Below, piece by piece: positions 19,190 through 28,896 of a stretch of 64,000 bases of DNA. The notes beneath the pieces are model-generated. The model worked only from the letters and a program-made list of their open reading frames with translations, was not told the origin of the DNA and made no database searches. Position 1 is the first letter of the stretch. Each line of letters begins with the position of its first letter. The stretch comes from an uncultured Colwellia sp. (GTDB lineage: Bacteria > Pseudomonadota > Gammaproteobacteria > Enterobacterales > Alteromonadaceae). Made by a program: the position numbers and the translations under genes. The stretch lies in contig CAJXUN010000009.1 in assembly GCA_913061475.1 (NCBI GenBank), forward strand, positions 42,158-106,157, given 5' to 3'.

Positions 19190-19804
19190 TTAATAGCCAA
19201 CCACTTTACCGAATTTATAATTGATACCAACAAATACCGAACTTACACCACCAAATTCAGAAAAACTGGGCTGATATTTAACGCCTAAGGTTAGCGCGGT
19301 TTTTTTATTGAAGTTGTAATGTGCTGCAACCGCCAGTATTGCATTAATATCACCCTTCTCAGAAAAGTACTTTTCTTCGTTTAAATCTTGCCAAAAAAAC
19401 TTATTTTCTGTTAAGGCAACTGATGCGCCAACTTGATATTCAATCGTCACTTTTTTGAAAAAATCATTGTAACTTTTTAATTGCTGACGATAGCTAATTA
19501 ACGCGTCGATGGTATCATTTTTAAAATACAATTCATCGTTATTCCACTCAACTTGCACATCATCCAAAGTACTATAGGCCACTGACCAATACCAAGGGCT
19601 GCCTTTAGAAAAATTATCAGCGATACCAACACTCATACCTTTAGTTTTTGACTCGTCACCTTTATGTAAACTAAAACTTGTATCCAGTGCCATAACGTTT
19701 GAGCACGATAACGTCAATAACCCGGCTGTAGCAAGCTTGCAAATATTTAACCTTAACGTTTTGTTTTTATTGTTTTTGATACTTTGTTTATGTGAAAATT
19801 TCAT
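19190..19804 (-). CDS. Small exported barrel-like envelope protein
   Basis: A 204-residue protein with a basic N-terminus and hydrophobic signal (LATAGLLTLSCSNVMA). The mature part has alternating aromatic and polar strands (WYWSVAYSTLD, TIEYQVGASVAL, AVAAHYNFNKKTALTLGVKY) and ends FVGINYKFGKVVGY. That pattern and the terminal aromatic residue suggest an outer-membrane beta-barrel of about eight strands. I do not recognise a named family. It is 150 bases downstream of nothing on its own strand; the TSP3-repeat gene starts just beyond its end in the same orientation, so co-transcription with that gene is possible. Confidence 0.72.
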   Translation of the reverse strand: MKFSHKQSIKNNKNKTLRLNICKLATAGLLTLSCSNVMALDTSFSLHKGDESKTKGMSVGIADNFSKGSPWYWSVAYSTLDDVQVEWNNDELYFKNDTIDALISYRQQLKSYNDFFKKVTIEYQVGASVALTENKFFWQDLNEEKYFSEKGDINAILAVAAHYNFNKKTALTLGVKYQPSFSEFGGVSSVFVGINYKFGKVVGY

Positions 19805-20326
19805 TTATAGCGCACCTAGCAAGTAAAATTTATAATAGTGGAAAAGCATGAAGCAATAATTAAACCAATAATAAGCTATATGTTAATAAAGTTCACAGTT
19901 ATTGGTAATAATTATTGCAAGGATTAACCTTGGGAGCATATTCTGCGTTAGCGTGAATACTTGATGAATCACCAAGTATTTTATTTATTGTGCAATGGAA
20001 TAGTAACATCGAGATAGCGTAAAAAGAAAATTTATCGCAATAACTAATACCAAGTGAAATAAACTATGCTTAGGTTGATAGAAGTGAATTAGCTTATAAA
20101 TAACCCTGCTGATAGTGCGGCTGACTTAGAAAAAATTGACGATGACTATATTAAAGAAGTATCAACCTCTTTACTATTTACTGCAGAAGCAGATAATCAA
20201 TTAACACTTATGTTAGCGGACAATAGCTTGGAAAAGGCTTAAATTATAGCGGGATGTTAAAATCACCTTAAAATTTTTCTTGACGATATTTTTAATCAAC
20301 ACTTTTTATTAGGCTGCACAACAAGA
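19805..20326. other. Intergenic with a coding remnant
   Basis: AT-rich, non-coding over most of its length. It contains the short + strand open stretch described separately at 20093-20242. No operator or strong terminator was recognised. Confidence 0.5.
20093..20242 (+). pseudogene. Possible gene remnant without start
   Basis: Between an in-frame TAG and a TAA there are 49 codons reading LINNPADSAADLEKIDDDY and onward to LMLADNSLEKA. The acidic, well-mixed composition looks protein-like, unlike the surrounding AT-rich DNA, but there is no start codon or ribosome-binding site near its front. The likely reading is the C-terminal remnant of a lost gene. Parent family unknown; chance is possible at this length. 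Confidence 0.3.
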
Positions 20327-20518
20327 TTAACGAGGCAAATAGTACATCATCACCAAACAAAAAATCACAATGCCCCAAAACGCTTTAACGAAAAAGCTGC
20401 GGCGTGCTTTTCCTTCTGGGTGCTGCTTAGCTAACGCCATGCCACAGTGGCTACAATGGCTTGATTTATGGTCATTTTTTACTTGGCAAAATAGGCAAGC
20501 CACTTGGTCATCAAACAT
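20327..20518 (-). CDS. Zinc-ribbon membrane peptide of the nor locus (DnrP-like)
   Basis: A 63-residue peptide with two CxxC pairs (CLFCQ and CSHCG) forming a probable zinc ribbon, followed by one membrane helix (AFWGIVIFCLVMMYYL). Small proteins of this layout next to denitrification genes have been labelled DnrP; I recall the name, not a function. The start is taken at the third codon of the ORF (ATG at 20518) because AGGA then stands six bases away; at the first ATG it would abut the codon. It lies 46 bases after norD and is probably the last gene of that operon. Confidence 0.7.
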   Translation of the reverse strand: MFDDQVACLFCQVKNDHKSSHCSHCGMALAKQHPEGKARRSFFVKAFWGIVIFCLVMMYYLPR

Positions 20519-20564
20519 TTTCATTCCTAAAATTAACTAGCGTTTTACGCAACTAACCACCCGC

Positions 20565-22403
20565 TTACTGACTAGTCAATTGATGATAAAGCTGTGGTAG
20601 CCTTACGGGCAATTGATCTGGTCTTAATATCACCGTATAACCATTACTACCAAACAAATAAGGTAAATAACTTTGCGCCTCTTGGTCAATGGTTATGCAA
20701 AACGGTTTAATTCCCAGTTTATTGGCTTCTTTAATCGCTTGATGAGTATCTTCAATCCCAAAGCGCCCTTCATAATGATCAATGTCATTGGGCTTGCCAT
20801 CGGTAAGTATTAGCAGCAATTTCTGCGTACTACGTTGCTCAAGCAATACTTTAGTTGCTTGTCGAATAGCGGCGCCCATGCGGGTATAAAAACCGGGCCG
20901 AATTGATTGCACGCGTCCGCGAATAATATCGTCGTATTTTTCATTAAAGTTTTTCAACACCGTAAAACGTACATTCGTGCGCTTGACTGATGAGAAGCCA
21001 TACATAGCGAAACTGTCGCCAACACTGTTTAATGCCTCGCCAAATAATAGCATTGAGTCTTGCACCACATCGATGACCCGACTGTTATTATCTAAATAGG
21101 CATCGGTAGACATCGATAAATCAGCAAGTAGCAAGGTCGAAATATCACGGTTATTACCGCGAAAGCTTCGATAGAGCCCTATTTCTTTGGTAGGAGATAT
21201 TTTTGACTCAATATGAAAATCAAGCCAAGCAGCAAGATCTAGCTCTTCACCTTGCTGTTCACCTTTCAACCAATAACGTACGCTACGTAATTGCTCAAAT
21301 TGTGCTTGTATCACTTTTGCGGTTTTTTGTAACTTAACAGGTAAGTTTTTTGCGCTGCAGTCTTTAGGCAGCATAGGTTGTAGTAAACAACGATCCGCTT
21401 CTAAACTGTGCTTTTTATAATTCCACTCTGGCAGTTTAATACCGTCACCTAGTGGTAAATCATCTTCAGCTGCCGACGGCAAATCCATATCAATTTTAAT
21501 ACGGGCACTTTTTTGGCTTTGCTGTTTTGCAACAGTAATTTTATCTAAATCATCGGCAATACGTTGGTTATCGTCTTCATCGTCGTCGCTATCATCGGTG
21601 CCTCGGTCGAGCTTTGAAAACTCACTCCAAGAGAACAGACTTTCCAAGCGAAAAATCATCATGCCATCTTTGTCGTCACCAGAATCAACACGCTCGGCTT
21701 TTTTGCGGCTGGTGTCGCTTTTTTTCGCTTTACTTAACTCACTCGCCGCCAATTCTTCTTCATCGTCGTATTCAGGTACAACTTGTGGATCAACATGTGC
21801 AGAAGGATATAACCATAAATATACCGCTTGTGGCGCATAGTTTACGCTAGGAAAATCTTGTACTGAGCCGGGCGTTAAAATCGCTTGGTTAATCGCCTGC
21901 TCCATTAATTGTTCAGCTTTCGGCCTTTTCGAGTGATCTGCACGACTATTGACGAATGCTTTGGCGAGGCGTTGGTAACGAGGAATTAATGCTGGAAAGC
22001 ACGCAAGTACATCAACCACCAGTTGTTGATTATCAATAGCCCAATGACGAAACTTACCATTATGCTGAGCAGCTAATACCGCCAACCAAATATACAAGTC
22101 ATGATTTAATTCGCTACTCGGGAATACGGCTAAGGTTTCAGGTAAACGTAGGCTTTCGTCATCTTGCCAAGCAAGACTAATTTGTTGGTTTTCACCGGCA
22201 ATTTTTTCCAGAAAGCTACGACGAACAATATAATCTCGAGCACTAGCAGCTTCAACACGCTTAACCGCTTCACCGCCTAAGGCGCGATAAACCAGCCCTA
22301 TCGCATGACTAACTTGTGAAAACTGTACCGCCGCATCGACATAGTTAGAACTTGCTTTGCGTGTGATATATTTATGCCAAAGGCCGCCTACCCACTCTTC
22401 CAT
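20565..22403 (-). CDS. norD: Nitric oxide reductase activation protein NorD
   Basis: A 612-residue protein required for maturation or activity of the NorCB nitric oxide reductase, working with the NorQ ATPase. The C-terminal third is a von Willebrand A domain with a MIDAS motif DLSMSTD (near residue 422) and a later LLILTDGKPND strand (near 532). The middle is highly acidic (RGTDDSDDDEDDN), typical of the family. GGAAGGG precedes the ATG. It follows the small 22526 membrane gene and precedes the zinc-ribbon peptide. Cytoplasmic; presumed MoxR-VWA pair with NorQ. Confidence 0.93.
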   Translation of the reverse strand: MEEWVGGLWHKYITRKASSNYVDAAVQFSQVSHAIGLVYRALGGEAVKRVEAASARDYIVRRSFLEKIAGENQQISLAWQDDESLRLPETLAVFPSSELNHDLYIWLAVLAAQHNGKFRHWAIDNQQLVVDVLACFPALIPRYQRLAKAFVNSRADHSKRPKAEQLMEQAINQAILTPGSVQDFPSVNYAPQAVYLWLYPSAHVDPQVVPEYDDEEELAASELSKAKKSDTSRKKAERVDSGDDKDGMMIFRLESLFSWSEFSKLDRGTDDSDDDEDDNQRIADDLDKITVAKQQSQKSARIKIDMDLPSAAEDDLPLGDGIKLPEWNYKKHSLEADRCLLQPMLPKDCSAKNLPVKLQKTAKVIQAQFEQLRSVRYWLKGEQQGEELDLAAWLDFHIESKISPTKEIGLYRSFRGNNRDISTLLLADLSMSTDAYLDNNSRVIDVVQDSMLLFGEALNSVGDSFAMYGFSSVKRTNVRFTVLKNFNEKYDDIIRGRVQSIRPGFYTRMGAAIRQATKVLLEQRSTQKLLLILTDGKPNDIDHYEGRFGIEDTHQAIKEANKLGIKPFCITIDQEAQSYLPYLFGSNGYTVILRPDQLPVRLPQLYHQLTSQ

Positions 22404-22525
22404 TTTACCCTTCCTAAAAGGATCACTGCTTTATTCGATTGACTTGCTCATATGCTAACAAAATATTTTTAAGTGAGTTGTGATGTATGTCAATTTAGCA
22501 AGATTAAGTGCAGAGTTTTAAGCTG

Positions 22526-22804
22526 TTATTTTTCATCAAAAGGCGCTTGTTTTACTTTATCTTTTGGCACCGTCAAATCGGGCAAATTAGCATTACCAAT
22601 ACTCTGTAGTACCAAGCCCATCATAAAGCAGAAAAATGAAATTGAGCCATAAAATGCTTTCATCACTTTATCTTCACTGTCCGTTAAGGTCAGTAGATAG
22701 CCCGCACAAACAAGCGCAATAATAATGCTTATTACACCAATAACCTTAGCAAAACGCTGTAATATATGTTTTTGCTTACGTTGGGTTAATTTACCTTCAC
22801 TCAA
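22526..22804 (-). CDS. Small two-helix membrane protein of the nor locus
   Basis: A 92-residue protein with two membrane helices (VIGVISIIIALVCAGYLL and YGSISFFCFMMGLVLQSI). It starts with TTG at 22804, preceded by GAGGAG seven bases upstream. It sits between norB and norD on the same strand, after the norB terminator. I do not recognise a family. Location suggests a role in NorCB assembly or in the same regulon, but that is inference only. Confidence 0.7.
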   Translation of the reverse strand: MSEGKLTQRKQKHILQRFAKVIGVISIIIALVCAGYLLTLTDSEDKVMKAFYGSISFFCFMMGLVLQSIGNANLPDLTVPKDKVKQAPFDEK

Positions 22805-22844
22805 GCGTTTCTCCTCAACTGCTTCTTCAGTTGTGATTAAAAAA

Positions 22845-22876
22845 ATAAAGTCGTGATATCACTACCACGACTTTAT
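22845..22876 (-). terminator. Intrinsic terminator after norB
   Basis: ATAAAGTCGTG pairs with CACGACTTTAT (11 bp, 10-base loop). On the minus strand it is followed by TTTTTTTAAT. It lies 55 bases past the norB stop and separates norCB from the norD group. Confidence 0.85.
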
Positions 22877-22929
22877 GTCACTAAGCTAAGTTATGTTCAA
22901 TGACTTGAATATAAGCGCTCAGTTCAAGG

Positions 22930-24763
<1,834 letters not shown>

Positions 24764-25128
24764 GGTATTTCCCTTATTAAAATAATGTAATAAAGCAAAT
24801 TCATCATAAGGTAATCTCTAGGTGCTCTCTTTGATGAAAATCAAGTTTTTAGAGATGTATAACAAATAAAGTCGAAATAGTTTGAATTAAAGTAAAAAAG
24901 CGTAATATTTTTTCTGACAATCCGCTTAACTTCATCACAACAGCCAACTAAACCCTTAATTTTTTTAGGGTTTTAAGGTGTAACAACATCATATAGAAAA
25001 TAACAACATAACGAAATAGCACAAAGTTCATACGAAAAAAGTCGTGAGAAAATGATATTTTTTCACTGTGTTTCATTGATGTTAATTGAAGATAAATTTA
25101 GCGTTTTATTACGCCAAAAATAAGATTT
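24764..25128. other. norC promoter region
   Basis: Contains the FNR/DNR-type box at 24831-24844. Its centre lies about 74 bases upstream of the norC start, so a box at -41.5 would put the start point near 24796, where TTATGA on the minus strand could be the -10. The rest is AT-rich with no gene seen. Confidence 0.6.
24831..24844 (-). promoter_or_regulatory. FNR/DNR-type operator upstream of norCB
   Basis: TTGATGAAAATCAA is a perfect match to the TTGAT-N4-ATCAA consensus bound by FNR, DNR and NNR regulators of the CRP family. It is placed correctly for activation of norCB. Which regulator acts here cannot be told because none is encoded in the window. Confidence 0.85.
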
Positions 25129-25395
25129 TCAGAGATAAATAAGCGTGATGATAAAAGGTACAACAACAACGTAAGCCAGCATGATGTTGCGCCACAAACG
25201 AGGTGCATGCTTTAACTCCATAAACACATCAATAATTTGCTGCCCTTTCATGGCAATAATCAGCATGATCATAGCAATGAACCCTAAAGCACTAAACGGC
25301 GAAGATTGAAAATATTGTCCGATGGCCACTGAAGCAAGCGTTAATAAAATTAGCCAGCCCCAACTTAATGCAAAACGCTGCCAAGCTTTTATCAT
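25129..25395 (-). CDS. norF: NorF-like membrane protein
   Basis: An 88-residue protein with three hydrophobic helices (GWLILLTLASVAIG, ALGFIAMIMLIIAM, MLAYVVVVPFIITLIYL). Size and position after norE fit NorF, a small protein that resembles subunit IV of cytochrome c oxidases and is needed for full NO reductase activity in some denitrifiers. I moved the start from 25443 to ATG 25395 (MIKAW), because AAGGAT stands nine bases upstream and this removes an overlap with norE. Last gene of norQEF. Confidence 0.75.
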   Translation of the reverse strand: MIKAWQRFALSWGWLILLTLASVAIGQYFQSSPFSALGFIAMIMLIIAMKGQQIIDVFMELKHAPRLWRNIMLAYVVVVPFIITLIYL

Positions 25396-25406
25396 TGCAA
25401 CAATCC

Positions 25407-26039
25407 TTAAATAACGTAAATAAGTGGAAAAAGAATAATCCATAACAAATCAACCATATGCCAATAACAAGCGCCTGATTCAAAGCCAGAAAACTCATTC
25501 TCTGATCTGGGGTCGTTATATTTACCTTGATAAGCGTTTTTAGCCATGTAAGCCAATATCACCATGCCCAATAAAATATGCATAAAGTGGAATGCGGTAA
25601 TTAAAAAGTACAACGTAAAAAAGGTATTAGTTTCTATATCAATACCTTGAGCGAACAAGGCTTGATATTCCCAAAGCTTTAATACGATATAAACGCTGGC
25701 AAACATTAACGCTAAGCCCAACCGAATAACCGCTTGTTGGTTATTGCCTGCTCGCATGGCATGCAAAGATATTGCGACAAAGTAACTACTGGTGATCAGG
25801 GCAATGGTATTAATAAGACCAGCAACTTTATGCAGTTGCGTCTTACCTTCGGCAAACATCACTAAATTTAGGTTTTCAGCAATGGCAAAGCCAATAAAAA
25901 ATATCGCAAATACCGTTAACTCAGCCAAAATAAAAAACCACATCGCCAGGTCGCCAGGTAACCTTTTTAGTTCATGCGGTCTGCATACCGGCGCATTGGC
26001 GATGAGAGCATCAGTTGAGGACAGTGAATTATTCGCCAT
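25407..26039 (-). CDS. norE: NorE, cytochrome c oxidase subunit III-like protein
   Basis: A 210-residue protein with five hydrophobic helices and the haem-copper oxidase subunit III signature (LAMWFFILAELTVF near the start, FHFMHILLGMVILAYM near 150, ACYWHMVDLLWIILFPLIY at the end). NorE proteins of nor clusters have this fold and support NO reductase activity. The ORF-track start is a TTG; the ATG one codon later (26039) is more likely and overlaps the norQ stop by 11 bases, so the two are translationally coupled. Inner membrane. Confidence 0.9.
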   Translation of the reverse strand: MANNSLSSTDALIANAPVCRPHELKRLPGDLAMWFFILAELTVFAIFFIGFAIAENLNLVMFAEGKTQLHKVAGLINTIALITSSYFVAISLHAMRAGNNQQAVIRLGLALMFASVYIVLKLWEYQALFAQGIDIETNTFFTLYFLITAFHFMHILLGMVILAYMAKNAYQGKYNDPRSENEFSGFESGACYWHMVDLLWIILFPLIYVI

Positions 26040-26871
26040 CAAAATAAATTTTCACCACTTCCATGATTGAATTTATCGTTTGTATATCATCTGATAAAGG
26101 TTCAGCTAAACAGCAACGACACACTTCAATAGGATTCATACCCGAAGACATCATTTTGGCGGCATAAATAAGTAAACGTGTTGAGGCAACTTCTTCTAAA
26201 TCATTATCTTCTAATCGACGCAATGCTTGTGCTAATTCCACCAATTTACTGGCAATATTTGGCGCGACACCGGTTTCTTTAATAATAATATCTTGCTCGA
26301 CTTGGCTTTCAGGGTAGCCAAAGCGTAAAGCAACAAAGCGCTGTCGGGTACTAGGTTTCATACCCTTAAAAAGATTTTGGTAACCCGGATTATAAGAAAC
26401 CACCAACATAAATCCTGGTGCTGCTGCAATTAATTCACCAGTTCTTTCCAGCGGTAAAATACGACGATCATCGGCAAGAGGATGTAAAACCACGGTAGTA
26501 TCTTTTCGCGCCTCAACCACTTCATCTAAATAGCATATTCCGCCTTCACGCACTGCTTTGGTCAGTGGTCCATCTTGCCAATAAGTCCCTTCTGGCCCAA
26601 CAAGATGTCGCCCAACTAAATCGGCAGCCGTTAAATCGTCATGACAAGCAACTGTATATAATGGCTTATTTAGCTTTTCGGCCATGTAGGCGACAAAACG
26701 TGTTTTACCACAGCCCGTGGGTCCCTTTATCAATACAGGTAACTGATGACTATAGGCATATTCGAACAACGCTACTTCATTGTCTTGTTCTTGGTAGTAA
26801 AGTGGTGCCGGTGAGCGCTCGGTATTATCAGCAGCAATAGCAACTGACGCATTTAAATTAATAGTAGCCAT
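26029..26871 (-). CDS. norQ: NorQ, AAA+ ATPase for NO reductase maturation
   Basis: A 280-residue MoxR-type AAA+ ATPase. Walker A is GPTGCGKTR (near residue 50), Walker B is ICYLDEVVEARKDT (near 112), and FMLVVSYNPGYQ is the sensor-1 region. NorQ (CbbQ/NirQ family) acts with NorD to insert the non-haem iron of NorCB. First gene of norQEF, with AGGAT seven bases before ATG. A perfect FNR/DNR-type box lies 116 bases upstream. Confidence 0.95.
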   Translation of the reverse strand: MATINLNASVAIAADNTERSPAPLYYQEQDNEVALFEYAYSHQLPVLIKGPTGCGKTRFVAYMAEKLNKPLYTVACHDDLTAADLVGRHLVGPEGTYWQDGPLTKAVREGGICYLDEVVEARKDTTVVLHPLADDRRILPLERTGELIAAAPGFMLVVSYNPGYQNLFKGMKPSTRQRFVALRFGYPESQVEQDIIIKETGVAPNIASKLVELAQALRRLEDNDLEEVASTRLLIYAAKMMSSGMNPIEVCRCCLAEPLSDDIQTINSIMEVVKIYFDGE

Positions 26872-27204
26872 AATATCCTATTCGTACTTTTCTCTGGAGG
26901 TAACGAGGTAATATTCGCTAAAATACGCGCAAAAATAAGCTAGGGCAATTGATGAATAGGGAAATACCAAGAAGAATGAAGGCTACTTGATACCGATCAA
27001 GTGTAGGATGATATTTCCTCACTTTGTGCGAAAAATCACATTATTGGCATAGCGATTTTATCCTGGCGATTACATTGATTCATACTGCAATACGATAGTC
27101 TTTAAGCGTAACGATTAAAAGCTAATCAACCCTAAGGTTGCAATGGGCCAAGGCAAAAATAAATTACTCGCTACATCGTAAAAGCCAACTATATTGGGAG
27201 CCAA
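26872..27204. other. norQ promoter region and left edge of the cassette patch
   Basis: The part nearest norQ holds the FNR/DNR-type box at 26987-27000. Beyond 27100 the DNA has a short match (GGCAAAAAT and AAAAGCCAACT, 27150-27197) to the palindromes at 27476, 28084 and 28796, with a shortened middle. It may be a decayed fourth copy. No gene is seen. Confidence 0.5.
26987..27000 (-). promoter_or_regulatory. FNR/DNR-type operator upstream of norQEF
   Basis: TTGATACCGATCAA is a perfect TTGAT-N4-ATCAA match, extended to an ACTTGAT...ATCAAGT palindrome. It lies 116 bases before norQ. Together with the box before norC it suggests one regulator controls both nor transcripts. Confidence 0.85.
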
Positions 27205-27453
27205 TTAATCAGGTGTGTAAGCAGAGTCATTTGAACCGCCATCAAGCGGACCACTACTGGTTGAGTTGTCGTCATTGCTACGATTAAATGACCATAAGCC
27301 AATTGCACCAATAACTGGAATTAACCAGACAATAATAATTTGTGCAATTTTTTGGAAGCGTTCGAGATCATCACGTTTTGCGATGAAAACGGAAACGAAT
27401 AGATTCAACAAACAAAGAACTATCAGTAGTGCATACCAAATATCAAAGTTCAT
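27205..27453 (-). CDS. Small membrane protein, probable cassette gene
   Basis: An 82-residue protein with two membrane helices (IWYALLIVLCLLNLFVSVF and IAQIIIVWLIPVIGAIGLW) and a Ser/Asp-rich tail. AGGAGG precedes the ATG by five bases. The layout recalls small proteins with a PLD-nuclease N-terminal-like membrane region, but I cannot name a family. It lies between a decayed and a clear copy of the attC-like palindrome, in reverse relative to ccdAB, so it may be a mobile cassette gene. Confidence 0.65.
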   Translation of the reverse strand: MNFDIWYALLIVLCLLNLFVSVFIAKRDDLERFQKIAQIIIVWLIPVIGAIGLWSFNRSNDDNSTSSGPLDGGSNDSAYTPD

Positions 27454-27475
27454 CTGTGCCTCCTCGGCTTATAAT

Positions 27476-27554
27476 GCCTCATTAAGTGGCTAAAAAGTTG
27501 GTTAAAATAAGCGATAAATGAGCAAAAACCAACTGTTTTTTGTCCTGTTTTAAT
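27476..27554 (+). repeat. attC-like palindrome, copy a
   Basis: GCCTCATTAAGTGGC leads into AGTTGGTTAAAATA, a variable loop, then AAAAACCAACT and GTTTTTTGTCC. The arms AGTTGGT/ACCAACT and GGC.AAAAAG/TTTTTTGTCC pair imperfectly. Copies b and c share the same order of blocks with a different loop. This is how integron attC sites behave; it could also act as a terminator. Confidence 0.55.
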
Positions 27555-27560
27555 GACTTG

Positions 27561-28061
27561 CTATGCGTATGTTAACCTAAACTCTGTACAAGCTAATTGC
27601 GTATTATTTATTGTAATAAAACTAGGTACATCGCCAATAACTTCAAAGCCTTGCTTTAACAACACATGCTTTGAAGCAGGATTGTTTTCTAATACTTTAG
27701 CCCCTAGAGATTGAACGTTATATTCTCTTTTTGCAATTTCAATTAGCGAAGCTAGACAAAAGCTTGCATAGCCTTGAGATATAAAGCGTTTTGAAACCCT
27801 ATAGCCTACAAAAGCTCTGTTAGTGCCAATATCTCTTAAGTTGGCTCTTGCAACAATTTCATTATTTTTAAACAGTAGACCACAAAACGAGGAACCTGAA
27901 CTTACCTTTTCAAGTTCTACATCAATGTGCCGTTCAACACCTTGAGCTGAATAAAAATCATCATCTCGAGGTTCTATTAATGATTCAAACCATGATCTAT
28001 TTTCTAGCTCAAAAGCTAATAATTGCTCTAAATGATCTTTAGATAACAGCTCAAGTTGCAT
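27561..28061 (-). CDS. GNAT-family N-acetyltransferase, probable cassette gene
   Basis: A 166-residue acetyltransferase with the GNAT layout: VARANLRDI (beta strands 2-3), AFVGYRVSKRFISQGYAS (acetyl-CoA binding, replacing the usual Q/RxxGxG/A with SQGYA) and ENNPASKHVLLKQGFEVIG (C-terminal motif of RimJ/RimL-type enzymes). Substrate unknown. The ORF track begins at 28238, but that extension lies inside the palindrome of copy b and is not protein-like; ATG 28061 (MQLELLSKDHLEQ) fits the family. GNAT genes are common integron cassettes. Confidence 0.85.
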   Translation of the reverse strand: MQLELLSKDHLEQLLAFELENRSWFESLIEPRDDDFYSAQGVERHIDVELEKVSSGSSFCGLLFKNNEIVARANLRDIGTNRAFVGYRVSKRFISQGYASFCLASLIEIAKREYNVQSLGAKVLENNPASKHVLLKQGFEVIGDVPSFITINNTQLACTEFRLTYA

Positions 28062-28083
28062 TGAAACTCTCGATACGCATAAT

Positions 28084-28160
28084 ACCCAAATAACAGGCTT
28101 AAAATTGTTTGTTAAAATTTTGAGGAACGAAAAACAACAAACTGTTTTAAGTCCTAGTTG
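28084..28160 (+). repeat. attC-like palindrome, copy b
   Basis: ACCCAAATAACAGGC, then TTGTTTGTTAAAAT, a variable loop with GAGGAACG, then AACAACAAACTGTTTTAAGTCC and AGTTG. It is the most diverged copy: the central stem is TTTGTT/AACAAA instead of AGTTGG/CCAACT, with the pairing kept. Such compensatory change points to a structure under selection. Confidence 0.5.
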
Positions 28161-28175
28161 ATTTGCTTGATGCCC

Positions 28176-28210
28176 TTTACAATACGCATTAGAGTGCGCA
28201 TAATTAATGC
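28176..28210 (+). promoter_or_regulatory. ccdAB promoter and possible autoregulatory operator
   Basis: TTTACA and CATAAT are separated by 17 bases, a near-consensus sigma-70 promoter, 29 bases upstream of ccdA. GCATTA and TAATGC form an inverted repeat across the -10, where a CcdA-CcdB complex could repress transcription. The autoregulation is inferred from the family. Confidence 0.6.
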
Positions 28211-28232
28211 AATAATTACTTGGAGACATATT

Positions 28233-28478
28233 ATGCAAGCATTATACGATTTTGACGCCCCAAAAAAAGCAACAAACCTTAGTTTAAATAGTGACTTACT
28301 AAAAAGAACCAGAGCGCTTAACATTAATTTATCTGCGACTTTAGAGCAAGCATTAAAAGATAAATTGAAAAGTATTGAAGCTAAAAAGTGGATAAAAGAA
28401 AATAAAAATGCCATACAAGCCTACAATGACTTTGTCGATGAGAATGGATGTTTTGGTGATGAATTTAGAGAGTTTTAA
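28233..28478 (+). CDS. ccdA: CcdA-type antitoxin
   Basis: An 81-residue antitoxin. The N-terminus APKKATNLSLNSDLLKRTRALNINLSATLE is the ribbon-helix-helix DNA-binding part and the C-terminus (AKKWIKENKNAIQAYNDFVDENGCFGDE) is the CcdB-binding region, including the WxxEN...N..VxxNGxFxD pattern. Start moved from 28158 to ATG 28233 (MQALYDFDAPKK), which has GGAG eight bases upstream; the track's extension overlaps the promoter. It overlaps ccdB by one base pair set (TAATG), coupling translation. Confidence 0.93.
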   Translation: MQALYDFDAPKKATNLSLNSDLLKRTRALNINLSATLEQALKDKLKSIEAKKWIKENKNAIQAYNDFVDENGCFGDEFREF

Positions 28479-28795
28479 TGTCGCAATTTGATGTGTATAT
28501 AAACCCAAGTAAAAAAAGTCGTGAAGCATACCCATATATAATTGATATCCAAAATGCGTTAATGAGCGATATTGCAACGAGAATTGTGATCCCTTTAGGG
28601 AGGCTCAATCATTTTAGAAATGAAAAAATGGATGGTCTAACCCCATTGATCGAGTATGAAAATGAGGCATATATTTTACTCACTCCTCAGATTGCTTCAA
28701 TGCCATCAAGACTACTTAAAAGTCCTATTGGTTCAGTTGAATCATTAAGAGATGAAATTATTGCAGCGATCGACTTTGCTATTACAGGCATTTAA
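28478..28795 (+). CDS. ccdB: CcdB-type gyrase toxin
   Basis: A 105-residue CcdB homologue; the family poisons DNA gyrase. MSQFDVYIN, AYPYIIDIQNALM, TRIVIPLGRL and IASMPSRLL align with known CcdBs. The C-terminus EIIAAIDFAITGI keeps the Gly-Ile of the gyrase-contact tail but has Thr where F-plasmid CcdB has Trp. From memory the V. fischeri integron-borne CcdB ends DFLITGI and starts MSQF, so this one belongs to that subtype. The stop codon is the first base of the following palindrome, a classic cassette arrangement. Confidence 0.93.
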   Translation: MSQFDVYINPSKKSREAYPYIIDIQNALMSDIATRIVIPLGRLNHFRNEKMDGLTPLIEYENEAYILLTPQIASMPSRLLKSPIGSVESLRDEIIAAIDFAITGI

Positions 28796-28877
28796 CGCCT
28801 AATTAACAGGCAAAAAGTAGTTGGCTAAAATAGGTGAACGGAGTGAACAAAAAGCCAACTGTTTTTTGTCCTTGTTG
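28796..28877 (+). repeat. attC-like palindrome, copy c
   Basis: Begins at the ccdB stop: CGCCTAATTAACAGGC, then AGTTGGCTAAAATA, a loop with GTGAACGGAGTGAAC, AAAAAGCCAACT and GTTTTTTGTCC, ending TTGTTGAAT, which fits the GTTRRRY core-site consensus of attC. It can fold into an imperfect stem of about 24 bp. It could also end ccdAB transcription, since the AGTTGGCT/AGCCAACT stem is followed by GTTTTTTG. Confidence 0.6.
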
Positions 28878-28896
28878 AATTTCTTATAGTTGCTGA

